From positions 1 through 64,000 of the forward strand of contig NZ_JAAHGH010000016.1 of assembly GCF_010672525.1 (NCBI RefSeq): a stretch of 64,000 nucleotides of DNA, written 5' to 3'. How positions within the stretch are numbered: the first letter of the stretch is position 1; each line of letters opens with the position of its first letter. Below, one piece after another: positions 9,766 to 18,557 of this stretch. Under the pieces are notes generated by a model. That model saw only the letters and a program-made list of their open reading frames with translations, was not told the DNA's origin and did no database searches. A program made the position numbers and the translations under genes. This stretch comes from Okeania sp. SIO2B3 (GTDB taxonomy: Bacteria > Cyanobacteriota > Cyanobacteriia > Cyanobacteriales > Microcoleaceae).

Positions 9766-10282
9766 CTGGTATCATTGGCTCTCAAAGACACATACCATCT
9801 ACCAGAGGTGTCAAGTTTAACTGTGATTGTAGTTGGTACAGAGCTTTCTGGTAGTTGCCTACTCCATCTAATAGGTAACGGTGATAAACATTTAGCGATC
9901 TGAGACTTGACCATCTTTCCACCCACTTAAATGCAGACTTTGTAAATTCAGAACTACCACCATTACGCTTTCTCTTAAAGTTGGGATATTTGGCACGTCC
10001 ACTAAAAAAATTAGTAAAAGCTGTCTGTAGATGTCTGAGACCTTGCTGTAATGGTACACTGCTTACTTCAGTTAGGAAATCCAAATCATCTTGTTTTTTC
10101 CACAAGGTAAGCATAGTTGAGGTTTGTTTATAGCTCACTCTTTGCTTTTGTTCATACCAAGCTTGAGTTCTAGCAGCTAAAGCCTTGTTGTAGATTAGTC
10201 GTACACAGCCCAAAGTTCTCCGCAACAGATTTTCCTGTTCTGGAGTTGGGTAAAACCTAAATTTGTACGCTTTTTCAACCAT
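9766..10282 (-). pseudogene. tnpB: Truncated, frameshifted TnpB (IS200/IS605 family)
   Basis: The 5' end encodes MVEKAYKFRFYPTPEQE and LGCVRLIYNKALAARTQAWY, the typical N-terminus of TnpB proteins. The frame runs to about SAFKWVERW and then shifts: the adjacent frame continues with IRWSRQLPESSVPTTITVK and LDTSGRWYVSL, which is normal TnpB sequence. The reading then ends near 9770, before the RuvC Asp, Glu and Asp residues and the zinc finger. The gene is therefore dead: one frameshift and loss of roughly the C-terminal half. Its 3' remains abut the end of the GT4 gene. Confidence 0.85.
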
Positions 10283-10621
10283 CTACAACTTACTAAAAAA
10301 TTTTTCTACTTTAACATATTGTGTGTGAAACCAGGAAAAGTTGACTCTGCTAATTCTTTACTTACTTGGCAATGACTAATACATCAATCCACCCGCTTGA
10401 TGAAATCTGACTGAAACCGATTTGCCAACTTAGGATGCAAGAGGTTGTGAGGATATTGGTCGTGAATTGTCCAGATAACTTTTGTTCCTCTAGCTCTAAC
10501 CCAGTCTATAGCAAGGAGCATATAAAGCCCGCAAACCTGCTACCACTAGGTTTGGATGACGGAGGATAGTTTCTGTAGGCCAGTGAAGGTGAAAAATATC
10601 ATAGTATTGGTGTAGCAATTT

Positions 10622-10953
10622 GGTGACATACTCCCACACGCTCGCTGGCGGGCATTGTGTGGGCTTCTCGTTTCGCAGTCCTGCCATTGCATCGGACAAG
10701 CGCGTGCTTTAAGGACGTCTGGGCCTTGCCGACCTATTTTTGATATTTATCGCTGCATTTCCGTTTGTCATGCTACGCAAACAAGTCGCGGTCTATTACA
10801 ATACCGCAGTGTGGGCAACAATGAGTTCGTATGTTTAATTCTTTATAATAATACAAGATAATAATACAAGTTTTTCAACTAGAGCGAAAGCTTCTGGTAG
10901 GATATTTGCAAATTTAATGGGCATCGAACCCATTCAATTGGCAGCCGATTCAG
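10622..10953 (-). mobile_element. Internally deleted derivative of the 29-kb TnpB element
   Basis: Read on the minus strand this 330-bp stretch starts with the left end of the element at 28996 (the GAATCGG...CCAATTGAAT...GGTTCGATGCCCATT hairpin region and TTGAAAAACTTGTATTATTA) and then jumps to the last codons of its tnpB ([20 protein letters not shown]) and the right-end hairpin GAAGCCCACAC...GTGTGGGAGTATGTCAC. Nearly all of tnpB is missing. About 22 bases (10761-10782, TTTGTCATGCTACGCAAAC) are inserted between the DRD and NAA codons. No product is expected. It may be mobilised in trans. Confidence 0.8.
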
Positions 10954-11071
10954 CTAAAAGAAAACTCTGTAACTGTTAGCCCTTGCTGCACCACCTGATA
11001 ATATAACAGCCAGTTATAGGGTTTTTTATACTTAGTTTTAAACCCTGGCCAAGCAATAATTTTCATCAAAA

Positions 11072-12085
11072 TTACCGACAATCAATCCCACCGAAACTTA
11101 CTTGAGATTTTCCTACTGAAGTATAGTCTGTTTCAACTTTATTCAAATAGCCATTCTTCCACAAATAGAAAGGACTTTTCAAGCTATTGATATATAATTC
11201 CAATTCACAAGCTGCTACTACATCTGTTCGTAACTTTAGATTATATTTAAGTAAATGGCGGATAATTTTCCGAGTATCATTTGCCATATAAGCTAACAAA
11301 ACCAATGGTTTTAACCATGGTTTTACATTTAACATTCGAGTTACATAGCGACTCAAACCAATACCACGGAAAAATTTAATTAGATAATCTTTTTGTGTTC
11401 GATATTGAGGAATTTTGTGAATTACTTCCATTGCAGGATTATACCAAATTTCCCAGCCTGCTTTTTGAATATAACTAATAGTTTCCGTATCTTCACCAGT
11501 CAACATTGAACCTGGTATTCTACCACTTAATATGCATTGTTCTGGAACACTTTCTAACCATGCTTCCCGACGAACTACTAATCCAGCGGAAGGAGGTATA
11601 ACCTTAATTGCTGGTTGATATAATAATGGTTGCTCTCCTCTTTCAGTGATGGCAAAAAATGATTTAATTCGGTCAAAATTAGGTGGTAGTTCTCCGGCAA
11701 AATCTCCATGAATTTGACTAGCATAAGCTCCTGCTTTTGGATATTTTTGAGCAAATTCATAAGCTGCTGCCACCCAATTATGTGCAGGAATATTATCATC
11801 ATCCAAGAAACCAATTAAAGGAGAATTTGCTAATTCTACTGCTTTTTTTCGGGCGAATCCTGCACCTTTTTTTGCTTCATAACAGTATCTTAATGTGATT
11901 TTTCGAGGCCAGTATTTTTGATATTCTCTAACAACTTTTTTCGTATTATCTGTGCTGTTATTGTCCACAACAATAATTTCCCAAGATAATCCTTCTACTC
12001 CAATTTGAGAACGTAGCTTGTTTAGAACTAATGGTAATCGTTCAGCTCCGTTATAAGTAGGAATTGCGATAGTAAAGTTAGTCAT
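11072..12085 (-). CDS. hpsE: HpsE-like glycosyltransferase family 2, second copy
   Basis: A 337-residue GT2 enzyme, clearly paralogous to the product of 4831-5823: FTIAIPTYNGAERLPLVLNK, VVDNNSTDNTKKVVREY, LRYCYEAKKGAGFARKKA, LDDDNIPAHNW (the metal-binding DDD), IPPSAGLVVRREAW, AGWEIWYNPAM and IHKIPQYRTQKDYL. The C-terminal part replaces the long basic tail of the first copy with a short one ending SFGGIDCR. No membrane segment. The gene stands alone between a degraded element and a gene-poor stretch. It presumably adds another sugar to the same or a related polysaccharide. Confidence 0.9.
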   Translation of the reverse strand: MTNFTIAIPTYNGAERLPLVLNKLRSQIGVEGLSWEIIVVDNNSTDNTKKVVREYQKYWPRKITLRYCYEAKKGAGFARKKAVELANSPLIGFLDDDNIPAHNWVAAAYEFAQKYPKAGAYASQIHGDFAGELPPNFDRIKSFFAITERGEQPLLYQPAIKVIPPSAGLVVRREAWLESVPEQCILSGRIPGSMLTGEDTETISYIQKAGWEIWYNPAMEVIHKIPQYRTQKDYLIKFFRGIGLSRYVTRMLNVKPWLKPLVLLAYMANDTRKIIRHLLKYNLKLRTDVVAACELELYINSLKSPFYLWKNGYLNKVETDYTSVGKSQVSFGGIDCR

Positions 12086-12169
12086 AATAATTTACTTTTT
12101 TTTCACCCTAGCTATATAAAATATACTCAATATTTTTGTCATTAGCCAACAGTATTTTTCCGTAACTTA

Positions 12170-12358
12170 CTAATGTATTACCAAATTTTCCAGGAAAAAA
12201 TAAGGATTTAGAGGTTGTTTATACAAATAAAGTAAACCAGTAAAAATTTCAGAGGCGTATAAGATAATAGACAAAGAAAAACTTCCCAAAACTATCCAGA
12301 AATTATATTTAGGGCTGCATCGCGAAAGTAAATTTTGATAGACTTGTATAGAAGCCAT
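12170..12358 (-). CDS. Possible small membrane protein, unrecognised
   Basis: A 62-codon frame on the strand of the hpsE-like gene, ending 84 bp upstream of it. It has one hydrophobic stretch (FWIVLGSFSLSIILYASEIF) long enough for a membrane helix. I recognise no family. It could be a real short gene, a 5' fragment of a lost polysaccharide polymerase or transporter, or chance in AT-rich DNA. Confidence 0.25.
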   Translation of the reverse strand: MASIQVYQNLLSRCSPKYNFWIVLGSFSLSIILYASEIFTGLLYLYKQPLNPYFFLENLVIH

Positions 12359-12897
12359 TTGGTATCTTTTGAAGAAAAGTTTAAAATTTCTGAGTAGTAT
12401 CTTTGAACGTGGTATGTGCTTTTAGCGACTAGAGTCAGGAGAACCGAGTCATAACTCAAGAGATTCATTTAAACAATTAGGGAAAAAGGTAGATAAAGAT
12501 GGGTAGTTCTCCTTGCGTAATGGTACAAAAGAACAAGGGATGCTTGGAATGGAAGCAAGATGGTCTAACTGCCATACGTCACAAAAATAATGACAATGCA
12601 CGACTAATAAAAATACACCACCACTGAAAAATGCTCCGATCTAACCGACTCCCTATATTTTTATAGATCTCAAATGGGTTCTATAAACTTAATACTCTTG
12701 AAAGCTTTTTGCCAAGATCCAAAAATTGGAAATCCTGAGCAGTAATTACTCTTTAATTTTTTAGTTGACAAACAAACAATCATATAAATCCTATTTGAAA
12801 ATTTTATGCTCAGACTCCTTAAATTCATAGGCTTAAACAAAGCTATTAAATTCAAGAATACAGCTCGATTAAAAAGAATCCGGAAAAAATCAGAAAA
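12359..12897. other. Gene-poor stretch, nothing recognised
   Basis: A 61-codon frame on the minus strand (12670-12855) has no recognisable motif and reads like chance. I see no repeat family, hairpin or RNA gene here. Confidence 0.5.
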
Positions 12898-12943
12898 AAA
12901 TAAATAAATAGCCCTATTCTACAGTTAATGAGAAGAGGGCTAA
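12898..12943 (-). terminator. Rho-independent terminator of rpmB
   Basis: Read on the minus strand, a stem TAGCCCT...AGGGCTA, extended by partial pairing of TCTTC with the AGAAT side, is followed by ATTTATTTTTTT. It lies about 30 bp after the rpmB stop codon and fits a simple intrinsic terminator. Confidence 0.7.
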
Positions 12944-12969
12944 ATAAGAGGAGTATAAAGAAAAATATA

Positions 12970-13206
12970 TCAGCACTTATTCAAGTTAATGCCAGCGGCC
13001 TTAGCCATAGCTTGTATACCTTTGTTTTCTAAAGTTTTAATTGCTTTAGTCGATAGTCGTAGTTTGACCCAACGATTACCTTGAGGCCACCAAACTCTCT
13101 TCCATTGGAGATTTGCTTGCTGTAACTTGTGGGTGCGGATATGAGAGTGGGAAACTGCATAGCCATTATTAGCTTTCTTTCCAGTCAATTGACATTTACG
13201 ACCCAT
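12970..13206 (-). CDS. rpmB: 50S ribosomal protein L28
   Basis: A 78-residue protein, the usual length for cyanobacterial L28. It starts [20 protein letters not shown] and contains [20 protein letters not shown], the hallmark L28 core with its basic RNA-binding residues. L28 is a component of the large ribosomal subunit needed for 70S assembly. It is monocistronic here, with a hairpin terminator downstream. Only 25 bp upstream of the start codon lies the end of a transposon-derived element (13231-13520), so the promoter or at least the leader must sit inside or next to this element. Confidence 0.97.
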   Translation of the reverse strand: MGRKCQLTGKKANNGYAVSHSHIRTHKLQQANLQWKRVWWPQGNRWVKLRLSTKAIKTLENKGIQAMAKAAGINLNKC

Positions 13207-13230
13207 GATTTGTCTACCTAGATTTTTTTT

Positions 13231-13520
13231 ACCGAAAAATTGGGTTTAAAGCCTCGCCCTTGTAGGGCGATTTTTTATTTTAGCATACAAGTGAATTGAA
13301 TATATGCTACGGTGTTATTAGTTGCCGGGGGGCACTCGGAAACTCGTGCGCGGATGTGGAGGGAAGCGTAACCCACCCCCATCCCCTCCCTGGAGGGGAG
13401 CAAGAGGGGTGGGTTCAGCACCCTGTGTTAGCGGATCTATGCCGAGCGCAAAGCGTCAACCTGCCGAGGAGCTACGGCTCAGTAGGAATCCCCGCGCCTA
13501 ACAGCCGGGGAGGATGTCAA
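13231..13520 (+). mobile_element. tnpB-less IS200/IS605-type element, type I
   Basis: The left end reads ACCGAAAAATTGGGTTTAAA followed by a hairpin (TCGCCC...GGGCGA). The right end reads GGAATCCCCGCG...GCCGGGGAGGATGTCAA, the hairpin plus terminal motif that also closes the TnpB elements in this window. Only 290 bp separate the ends and there is no tnpB. Inside is a GC-rich palindrome (CCCCTCCCTGGAGGGG context, 13372-13417) also seen at 54455-54500. The interior just before the right end (GAGCTACGGCTCAGTAGGAAT) is shared with the copy at 54372-54782, so it may be a structured guide-RNA-like region. Confidence 0.7.
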
Positions 13521-13536
13521 AACCTATTTATCTAAT

Positions 13537-13791
13537 GTTGGCAGAAGACCCGCGCTCTCCCGAAGGGTATCATCGCATGGGAAAACCAATCAATAAGAGC
13601 GGTTCTTCCAAGGGTATACTATTCTAAATAGAATTAGGCTGCTGGGCTAGCAGTTTCAGTCTGTGGAGCGACTGTAAGACCAGAAAGAGGTTTGGCCTCG
13701 GAGGTAGGTGCGGAGCGAAGCAGAAAGTCCTAGGCCGCGAGGTTTAGGAATCCCGCGTTGTCGCGCCATGCGGAACGTCGGGAGGATGTCA
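13537..13791 (+). mobile_element. tnpB-less IS200/IS605-type element, type II
   Basis: The left side GTTGGCAGAAGACCCGC is the complement of the left-end hairpin of the TnpB element at 20097-21632. The right side AGGAATCCCGCG...CGTCGGGAGGATGTCAA is the matching right end. No tnpB lies between. It is only 16 bp after the type I element, so two different solo elements sit side by side between rpmB and htpG. Confidence 0.65.
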
Positions 13792-13833
13792 ATATATAGC
13801 TAAGTATCTGTACAAAATTAATTCAAATTTGAA

Positions 13834-13883
13834 ACAGCTTATCCAAACCTAAAATCAGACATTTTTAGGTGAGGATAAGCTGT
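13834..13883. terminator. Long inverted repeat downstream of htpG
   Basis: Outer arms ACAGCTTATCC and GGATAAGCTGT (11 bp, perfect) enclose inner arms ACCTAAAA and TTTTAGGT (8 bp, perfect). It lies about 80 bp after the htpG stop codon. There is no long T-run on either side, so it may be a message-stabilising or weak terminator hairpin. Confidence 0.5.
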
Positions 13884-13961
13884 CAATTTTGTTAAAGCAA
13901 GGAATTAAGAAGGAATAAGGTAAAAAAAGTTAATCAACCTTCTTCCTTCAAGTTAATTCGA

Positions 13962-15971
13962 TCAAATTACTTTTTCAGTTAACTGAGTCAAGACCTGATT
14001 AGACCTTTCGACAAATTCTTTCATACCCTCAGCATCAAAACCTTTTTGTGCCATTAAAGCTAAATCATAAACATGATGACAGATTTGTTTGGCCAATTCT
14101 GCCGATGGAGACTCCCCACTGCCTTGAATAATACTACCTTGACTGAGATTGGCCAGATTCTGAATCAGTGGGTGAGCTGTATTCACCACTAAAACATGGT
14201 CTTCTGGAAATTCTGATTTTTCCTGCTGCAACATAGCAGTCATATCCCTTAAGCGTCGCATAGCTTCTGGCAACAATACCATTGCTGGTGGGGTGGTTTT
14301 GGCATCTTCTGATTTTAATGCTTGAGCTTTAACGTTTATTTTGGGTTTATTCAGCGCTTTTTCAAATAGTTCTTTAATTTGTTCGCTGCGAGTTTTATTG
14401 GTAGCTGGATCGACTATTTCTGATTGATTTTCCTTGTCAATTAATGTTTCATCTAGATCGGAATCTACCCTAGAGAATTTAACATCTTGATATTCTCTTT
14501 CTAGAAAACTAATAAAGTGGGTATCGATAAAAGAGTCGAGAAATAAAACTTCTAAACCTTGATTTTTGTGCAGCTCTACATAAGTTGCTTGAGATGCAGG
14601 TTCAGTACAATAATAGACTCGGTTTTCATGGCGTTCTTTATTACGTTCTAAATATTCTTTGAGAGTGGTGTAATAAAAACCTTGTTCATCAGTGTTTTTA
14701 GCATCAGAAGTTTCTGGAGTTACTTCTTGCCAAACATCTTCTCCTTCTGCTTGTACTTCTACTGCTGGTTTTGCTTCAGTTTCAGTTGTTTCAGTTGGGT
14801 TAAGTTTGGCTGTAGTGCGGAAAATTATGATGTCTTCTACTTGCTTTTTAAACTTATCGTCATTCAATGCACCAAACTTAACAAATGTACCTACATCTTG
14901 CCAACAACTGATATATTTATCTTTTTCATCGCGATAAATTTCTTTCAGGCGATCGCCTACTTTTTTTGCTATATAATCAGCGATTCTTCTGACAGTTCGA
15001 TTACTTAACAGGGAACTACGAGAGACGTTGAGAGGAATATCTGTACTATCAATTACTCCTCGTAAAGGCATTAAAAATTTAGGAATAATTTCTTCACAAT
15101 GGTCGGTAACAAATACTTGATTACAGAATAGTTTGATATTACCTTGGGTAACATCTACATCTGGTTTTAATTTAGGAAAATAAAGAATTCCATTAACAAT
15201 AAAAGGATAGTCAGTATTTAGATGCACCCATAATAGAGGTTCTTCCTGGAAAGGATAAAGATGACGATATAGTTCTAGGTAGTCTTCTTGAGTAACATTT
15301 TGAGTAGATTCTCGCCAGATTGCTTTGTGTTTATTAACTACTTCTTCTTCAAATTTTATTGCCACTGGCATAAAATCACAGTAGGTTTTAATCAACTGTT
15401 GAATTCGAGTAGTTTCAAGATATTCTTGTTCTTCATCTTGGAGAGTTAAGGTAATAGTTGTACCTCTTTCTGTACGGGGAGAATCTGATAATTCAAATTC
15501 TGGAGAACCGTCACAACTCCAATGAACAGCTTCAGCACCTTCTTGATAGGAAAGGGTATCAATTTCTACTTTTTTAGCAACCATGAAGGAGGAGTAAAAG
15601 CCCAAACCAAAATGACCAATAATTGCGTCCTCATCGCCACCTTTATACTTTTCTATAAACTCTTCTGCACTGGAGAAAGCAACTTGATTAATATATTTTT
15701 TGATTTCATCGGCGGTCATACCGATACCATTATCAGTAATCGAAAGAGTTTGATTTTCTTTGTCTATTTTAATTTCTATTTCTGGATTAGTAACATCACC
15801 ACTATACTCTCCAGTTCGAGCCACCATTTTAAGTTTGGCAATAGCATCTACACCATTAGAAACTAATTCTCTTAAGAAAATTTCATGGTCAGTATAGAGA
15901 GATTTTTTAATAATTGGGAAGATATTTTCAGTATGGATACTGATCTTACCTTTTTCTAGGGTTGTACTCAT
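13962..15971 (-). CDS. htpG: Molecular chaperone HtpG (Hsp90)
   Basis: A 669-residue Hsp90. The N-terminal GHKL ATPase has the first box FLRELVSNGVDAI with Asn39 and Asp42, the second box ITDNGIGMT, and the lid/glycine box GHFGLGFYSSFMVA. The middle domain carries GVIDSTDIPLNVSRSSLL and the dimerisation domain ends at the C-terminus, without the eukaryotic MEEVD tail. An acidic stretch with Glu/Ala (about residues 400-425) lengthens the linker. It folds and stabilises client proteins in heat and light stress in the cytosol, and in cyanobacteria also phycobilisome linkers. It is monocistronic. Confidence 0.97.
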   Translation of the reverse strand: MSTTLEKGKISIHTENIFPIIKKSLYTDHEIFLRELVSNGVDAIAKLKMVARTGEYSGDVTNPEIEIKIDKENQTLSITDNGIGMTADEIKKYINQVAFSSAEEFIEKYKGGDEDAIIGHFGLGFYSSFMVAKKVEIDTLSYQEGAEAVHWSCDGSPEFELSDSPRTERGTTITLTLQDEEQEYLETTRIQQLIKTYCDFMPVAIKFEEEVVNKHKAIWRESTQNVTQEDYLELYRHLYPFQEEPLLWVHLNTDYPFIVNGILYFPKLKPDVDVTQGNIKLFCNQVFVTDHCEEIIPKFLMPLRGVIDSTDIPLNVSRSSLLSNRTVRRIADYIAKKVGDRLKEIYRDEKDKYISCWQDVGTFVKFGALNDDKFKKQVEDIIIFRTTAKLNPTETTETEAKPAVEVQAEGEDVWQEVTPETSDAKNTDEQGFYYTTLKEYLERNKERHENRVYYCTEPASQATYVELHKNQGLEVLFLDSFIDTHFISFLEREYQDVKFSRVDSDLDETLIDKENQSEIVDPATNKTRSEQIKELFEKALNKPKINVKAQALKSEDAKTTPPAMVLLPEAMRRLRDMTAMLQQEKSEFPEDHVLVVNTAHPLIQNLANLSQGSIIQGSGESPSAELAKQICHHVYDLALMAQKGFDAEGMKEFVERSNQVLTQLTEKVI

Positions 15972-16610
15972 AATGTTTATCTCTTTTATCTATGGGAATT
16001 AATTTTACTTGAGCATTAAGGTAGTTATTCAGGTTTGTGTTCTCTTGATAGATATAAAATCAGAGAAATATTCTGGCCATTTACCCCGAGACTTATTGCT
16101 CAATACTATTTAATGATTGTGATTTATTGAGTCTTTTTTTTAAACAGGGATTGCACCAAACATCTGATTCGGATTTCACTACCTAAGCAGTTGTAATATT
16201 AATATCAAGGGCGATCAAGGCATACCACAATAGTGAGGGTAAAGAAGGAAGAAAAATCAATAAATCAATAAATAATCAAGATAAACAATTTATATTAATT
16301 ACATATATTATAAAAAGTAGGCCTATTCAATTGTATTCTGATTAATCCAAAAATTTTCCTATTTGATATCTAAATGTAGAATATATCCATAAACTAGAAA
16401 TTGATTTTGCTAACCTATATTTACAATTTAATAGTTATGGTTTTCTGTATCAAAAACAAATTGTGATTATATTTGATTGAGTGGTTTATAGAGAGCAGAT
16501 TCTTTCAATAGTTTTTGAATTAACTTACTATATCTATATATATTATTCATTGTTGAACTACCTCCGATACAGGTTCATAAGCAATAAATTTAACTTTTGA
16601 GGGGGTTTGG
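15972..16610. other. AT-rich intergenic stretch
   Basis: About 640 bp between htpG and the next element. It is very AT-rich with no frame, repeat family or hairpin that I can support. The htpG promoter must lie in its left part. Confidence 0.5.
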
Positions 16611-16616
16611 GGGAGC

Positions 16617-18034
16617 TATAAGTCCCGCGCTATATTCGCGCATAATTAGCGCCGGGATACATGGACTCCCCCAAGCTAATTTTATCCGGTCAAACCCGGT
16701 AAAATTAGCAGTTACTACAATCTGTTTTTTGTGGTAAGATTCTTTTCATGCTGAATCTAAACTACACCTATCGCATTTACCCCGATCAAAAACAAGTCGA
16801 GTTGCTCAACGAATGGCTCGAAACTTGTCGAGTAGCTTACAACTACGCGCTCAGGGAACTGAAAGACTGGATTGCTTCTAGAAAGTGTCCAGTAGATAGG
16901 TGTAGCTTGGAGTCAGAGTATATAATGATCGCCGATTATCCATTCCCTGGGTATCAGCAACAGCAAAACAAACTCCCCAAAGCTAAAAAAGAGTTTCCTA
17001 GTTTAGCAGCAGTTCCCTCTCAGGTTCTGCAAACAACCATCAGGAGATTGCACGATGCTTGGGACTTTTTCCAGAATAGAGGTTACGGATTTCCTAGGTA
17101 CAAAAAGTATGGACAAATGAAGTCGATACTTTTCCCTCAGTTTTCCACCAACCCAATTACAGGGTGGCAAATCAAGTTACCCAAATTAGGGAAAGTACAA
17201 ATCAACTTGCATCGACCAATCCCTGACGGGTTTGTTGTCAAACAAGTCAGAATTCTCAAAAAGGCAATGGGGTGGTTTGCTGTTATTGCCATTCAATCTG
17301 ATATTTCTATACCAGAACCAGAGCCTCATGGTCATTTCGTGGGAATAGATATCGGATTGAACAGTTATCTGGCAACCAGTGACGGCTTTACAGAACCAGG
17401 ACGCAAATTCTTTGCAACAGAGCATCGTCGGCTGAAAGTGCTACAACGCAGATTGTCGAAGAAGAAAAAACGTTCTGCTAACTATGAAAAAGCCAGGATT
17501 AAAGTAGAAAAGCAGCACAATCATATCGGTTTCAAGCGCAAAGACTATCAGTTCAAGTTAGCTCACAAATTGTGTGACATGGCCGGAACAATCTTCGTTG
17601 AGGATATTGATTTCCGAGTTATGGCAAAAGGATTTCTTGGCAAACACACGATTGATGCGGCTTTTGGGCAGTTTCGGAGTATTCTTTCTTATGTGGGAAA
17701 AAAGCGAGGGGTATATGTCGCCGAAGTAGACCACAAGGGGACATCTCAAACCTGCCCAAACTGCCGAATTGAAACTCCGAAAGAACTGTCTGATAGATGG
17801 CATAGCTGCCCAGAATGTAAGTATGAGGTCGATCGCGACATAGCCTCAGCTCAGGAAATCTGTAACCGAGGCTACGAAGCACTTAGTACCCAGGGACTCT
17901 GGGGGAAAGAAATTGGCTGTCAAGTCGGGCTGTCGGGGGCTTTTTGCCTAGACAAGTGGCGTCGGGCAGCAATATCTAACAGTGATGTTGGAAGCCCGCG
18001 CTTTATCTATTGATTCAGCGCCGGGAGGATGTCA
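16617..18034 (+). mobile_element. IS200/IS605-type element with tnpB only (IS1341-like)
   Basis: The left side has a strong hairpin, GCTAATTTTA-CCGG paired with CCGG-TAAAATTAGC (16675-16709), preceded by a second GC-rich stem (GTCCCGCGC...GCGCCGGGAT). The right side ends CAGCGCCGGGAGGATGTCA at about 18034. There is no tnpA. The element appears to have landed in a gene, as a 3' coding fragment resumes straight after the right end. The left boundary is approximate. Confidence 0.7.
16748..18013 (+). CDS. tnpB: TnpB, RNA-guided endonuclease of IS200/IS605 type
   Basis: A 421-residue TnpB. The N-terminal helix-turn-helix domain begins LNYTYRIYPDQKQVELLNEW. The RuvC residues are in GIDIGLNSYLATSDG (Asp201), IFVEDIDF (Glu285) and EVDRDIASAQEI (Asp at 362-364). 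The zinc finger is CPNC...CPEC (about 336-358). All are present, so the nuclease looks active. TnpB cuts DNA next to a short target motif under guidance of an RNA made from the right end of the element, which helps keep the element in place. The gene reads into the right end, as expected for this RNA. Confidence 0.93.
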   Translation: MLNLNYTYRIYPDQKQVELLNEWLETCRVAYNYALRELKDWIASRKCPVDRCSLESEYIMIADYPFPGYQQQQNKLPKAKKEFPSLAAVPSQVLQTTIRRLHDAWDFFQNRGYGFPRYKKYGQMKSILFPQFSTNPITGWQIKLPKLGKVQINLHRPIPDGFVVKQVRILKKAMGWFAVIAIQSDISIPEPEPHGHFVGIDIGLNSYLATSDGFTEPGRKFFATEHRRLKVLQRRLSKKKKRSANYEKARIKVEKQHNHIGFKRKDYQFKLAHKLCDMAGTIFVEDIDFRVMAKGFLGKHTIDAAFGQFRSILSYVGKKRGVYVAEVDHKGTSQTCPNCRIETPKELSDRWHSCPECKYEVDRDIASAQEICNRGYEALSTQGLWGKEIGCQVGLSGAFCLDKWRRAAISNSDVGSPRFIY

Positions 18035-18345
18035 CTCGCCCTAATATTGGCATCAATCAAAGAGAGGAAAATACCAATCTTGATGTGGTTTCTGCAAAAC
18101 GGGGCAGCAAGAATTTAGCTACAGGTCACGAAATTGAGATTCACGGTCCTTGTCTAATTGTTTATCGGCCGGAAAAACCTCACACTTGTGGTGCTACGGT
18201 TTGGATTGAGACTTTGGCAACAGCGACAGTGTTTGATTTTGATGGCAAAGTCTGTAGAGTTGATAGTAGGTGGATGTGGGAAGAAGAGGATATGTGGAAG
18301 ATTAATAAGATTAATATTGATGAGTTATGTAGCAATTCTATTTAA
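18035..18345 (+). pseudogene. 3' fragment of an unrecognised gene cut by the TnpB element
   Basis: Right after the element end the frame continues about 100 codons with protein-like sequence (IHGPCLIVYRPEKPHTCGAT, VWIETLATATVFDFDGKVC). It has no start of its own: the frame extends back into the transposon end. I do not recognise the family. The 5' half was not found on the left side of the element, so the rest has been lost or the insertion came with a deletion. Confidence 0.5.
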
Positions 18346-18557
18346 ATTACATCTTAAAACTTTACTCAAGATTTGAGTATTGTAAGTAGTCGTGCAAAAT
18401 AAATTTCCTAATTGAGGAAAGTACTGATGCAATAGAGGATTGCCAGAATGTGTAATTAATTTTGCAAACCCTACTTATACCAAGCATGACAAACAGTTGA
18501 TATCTAATCCGGCTATGATGTCTCACGTTTTTCATAACCTTGCTTTTTCCGTTTTTA

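Noticed and set aside
12670-12855. 61-codon gene on the minus strand
   Set aside because: No recognisable feature; AT-rich DNA gives such frames by chance.
13296-13535. 79-codon gene
   Set aside because: It lies wholly inside the tnpB-less element, over the right-end hairpin and GC-rich palindrome.
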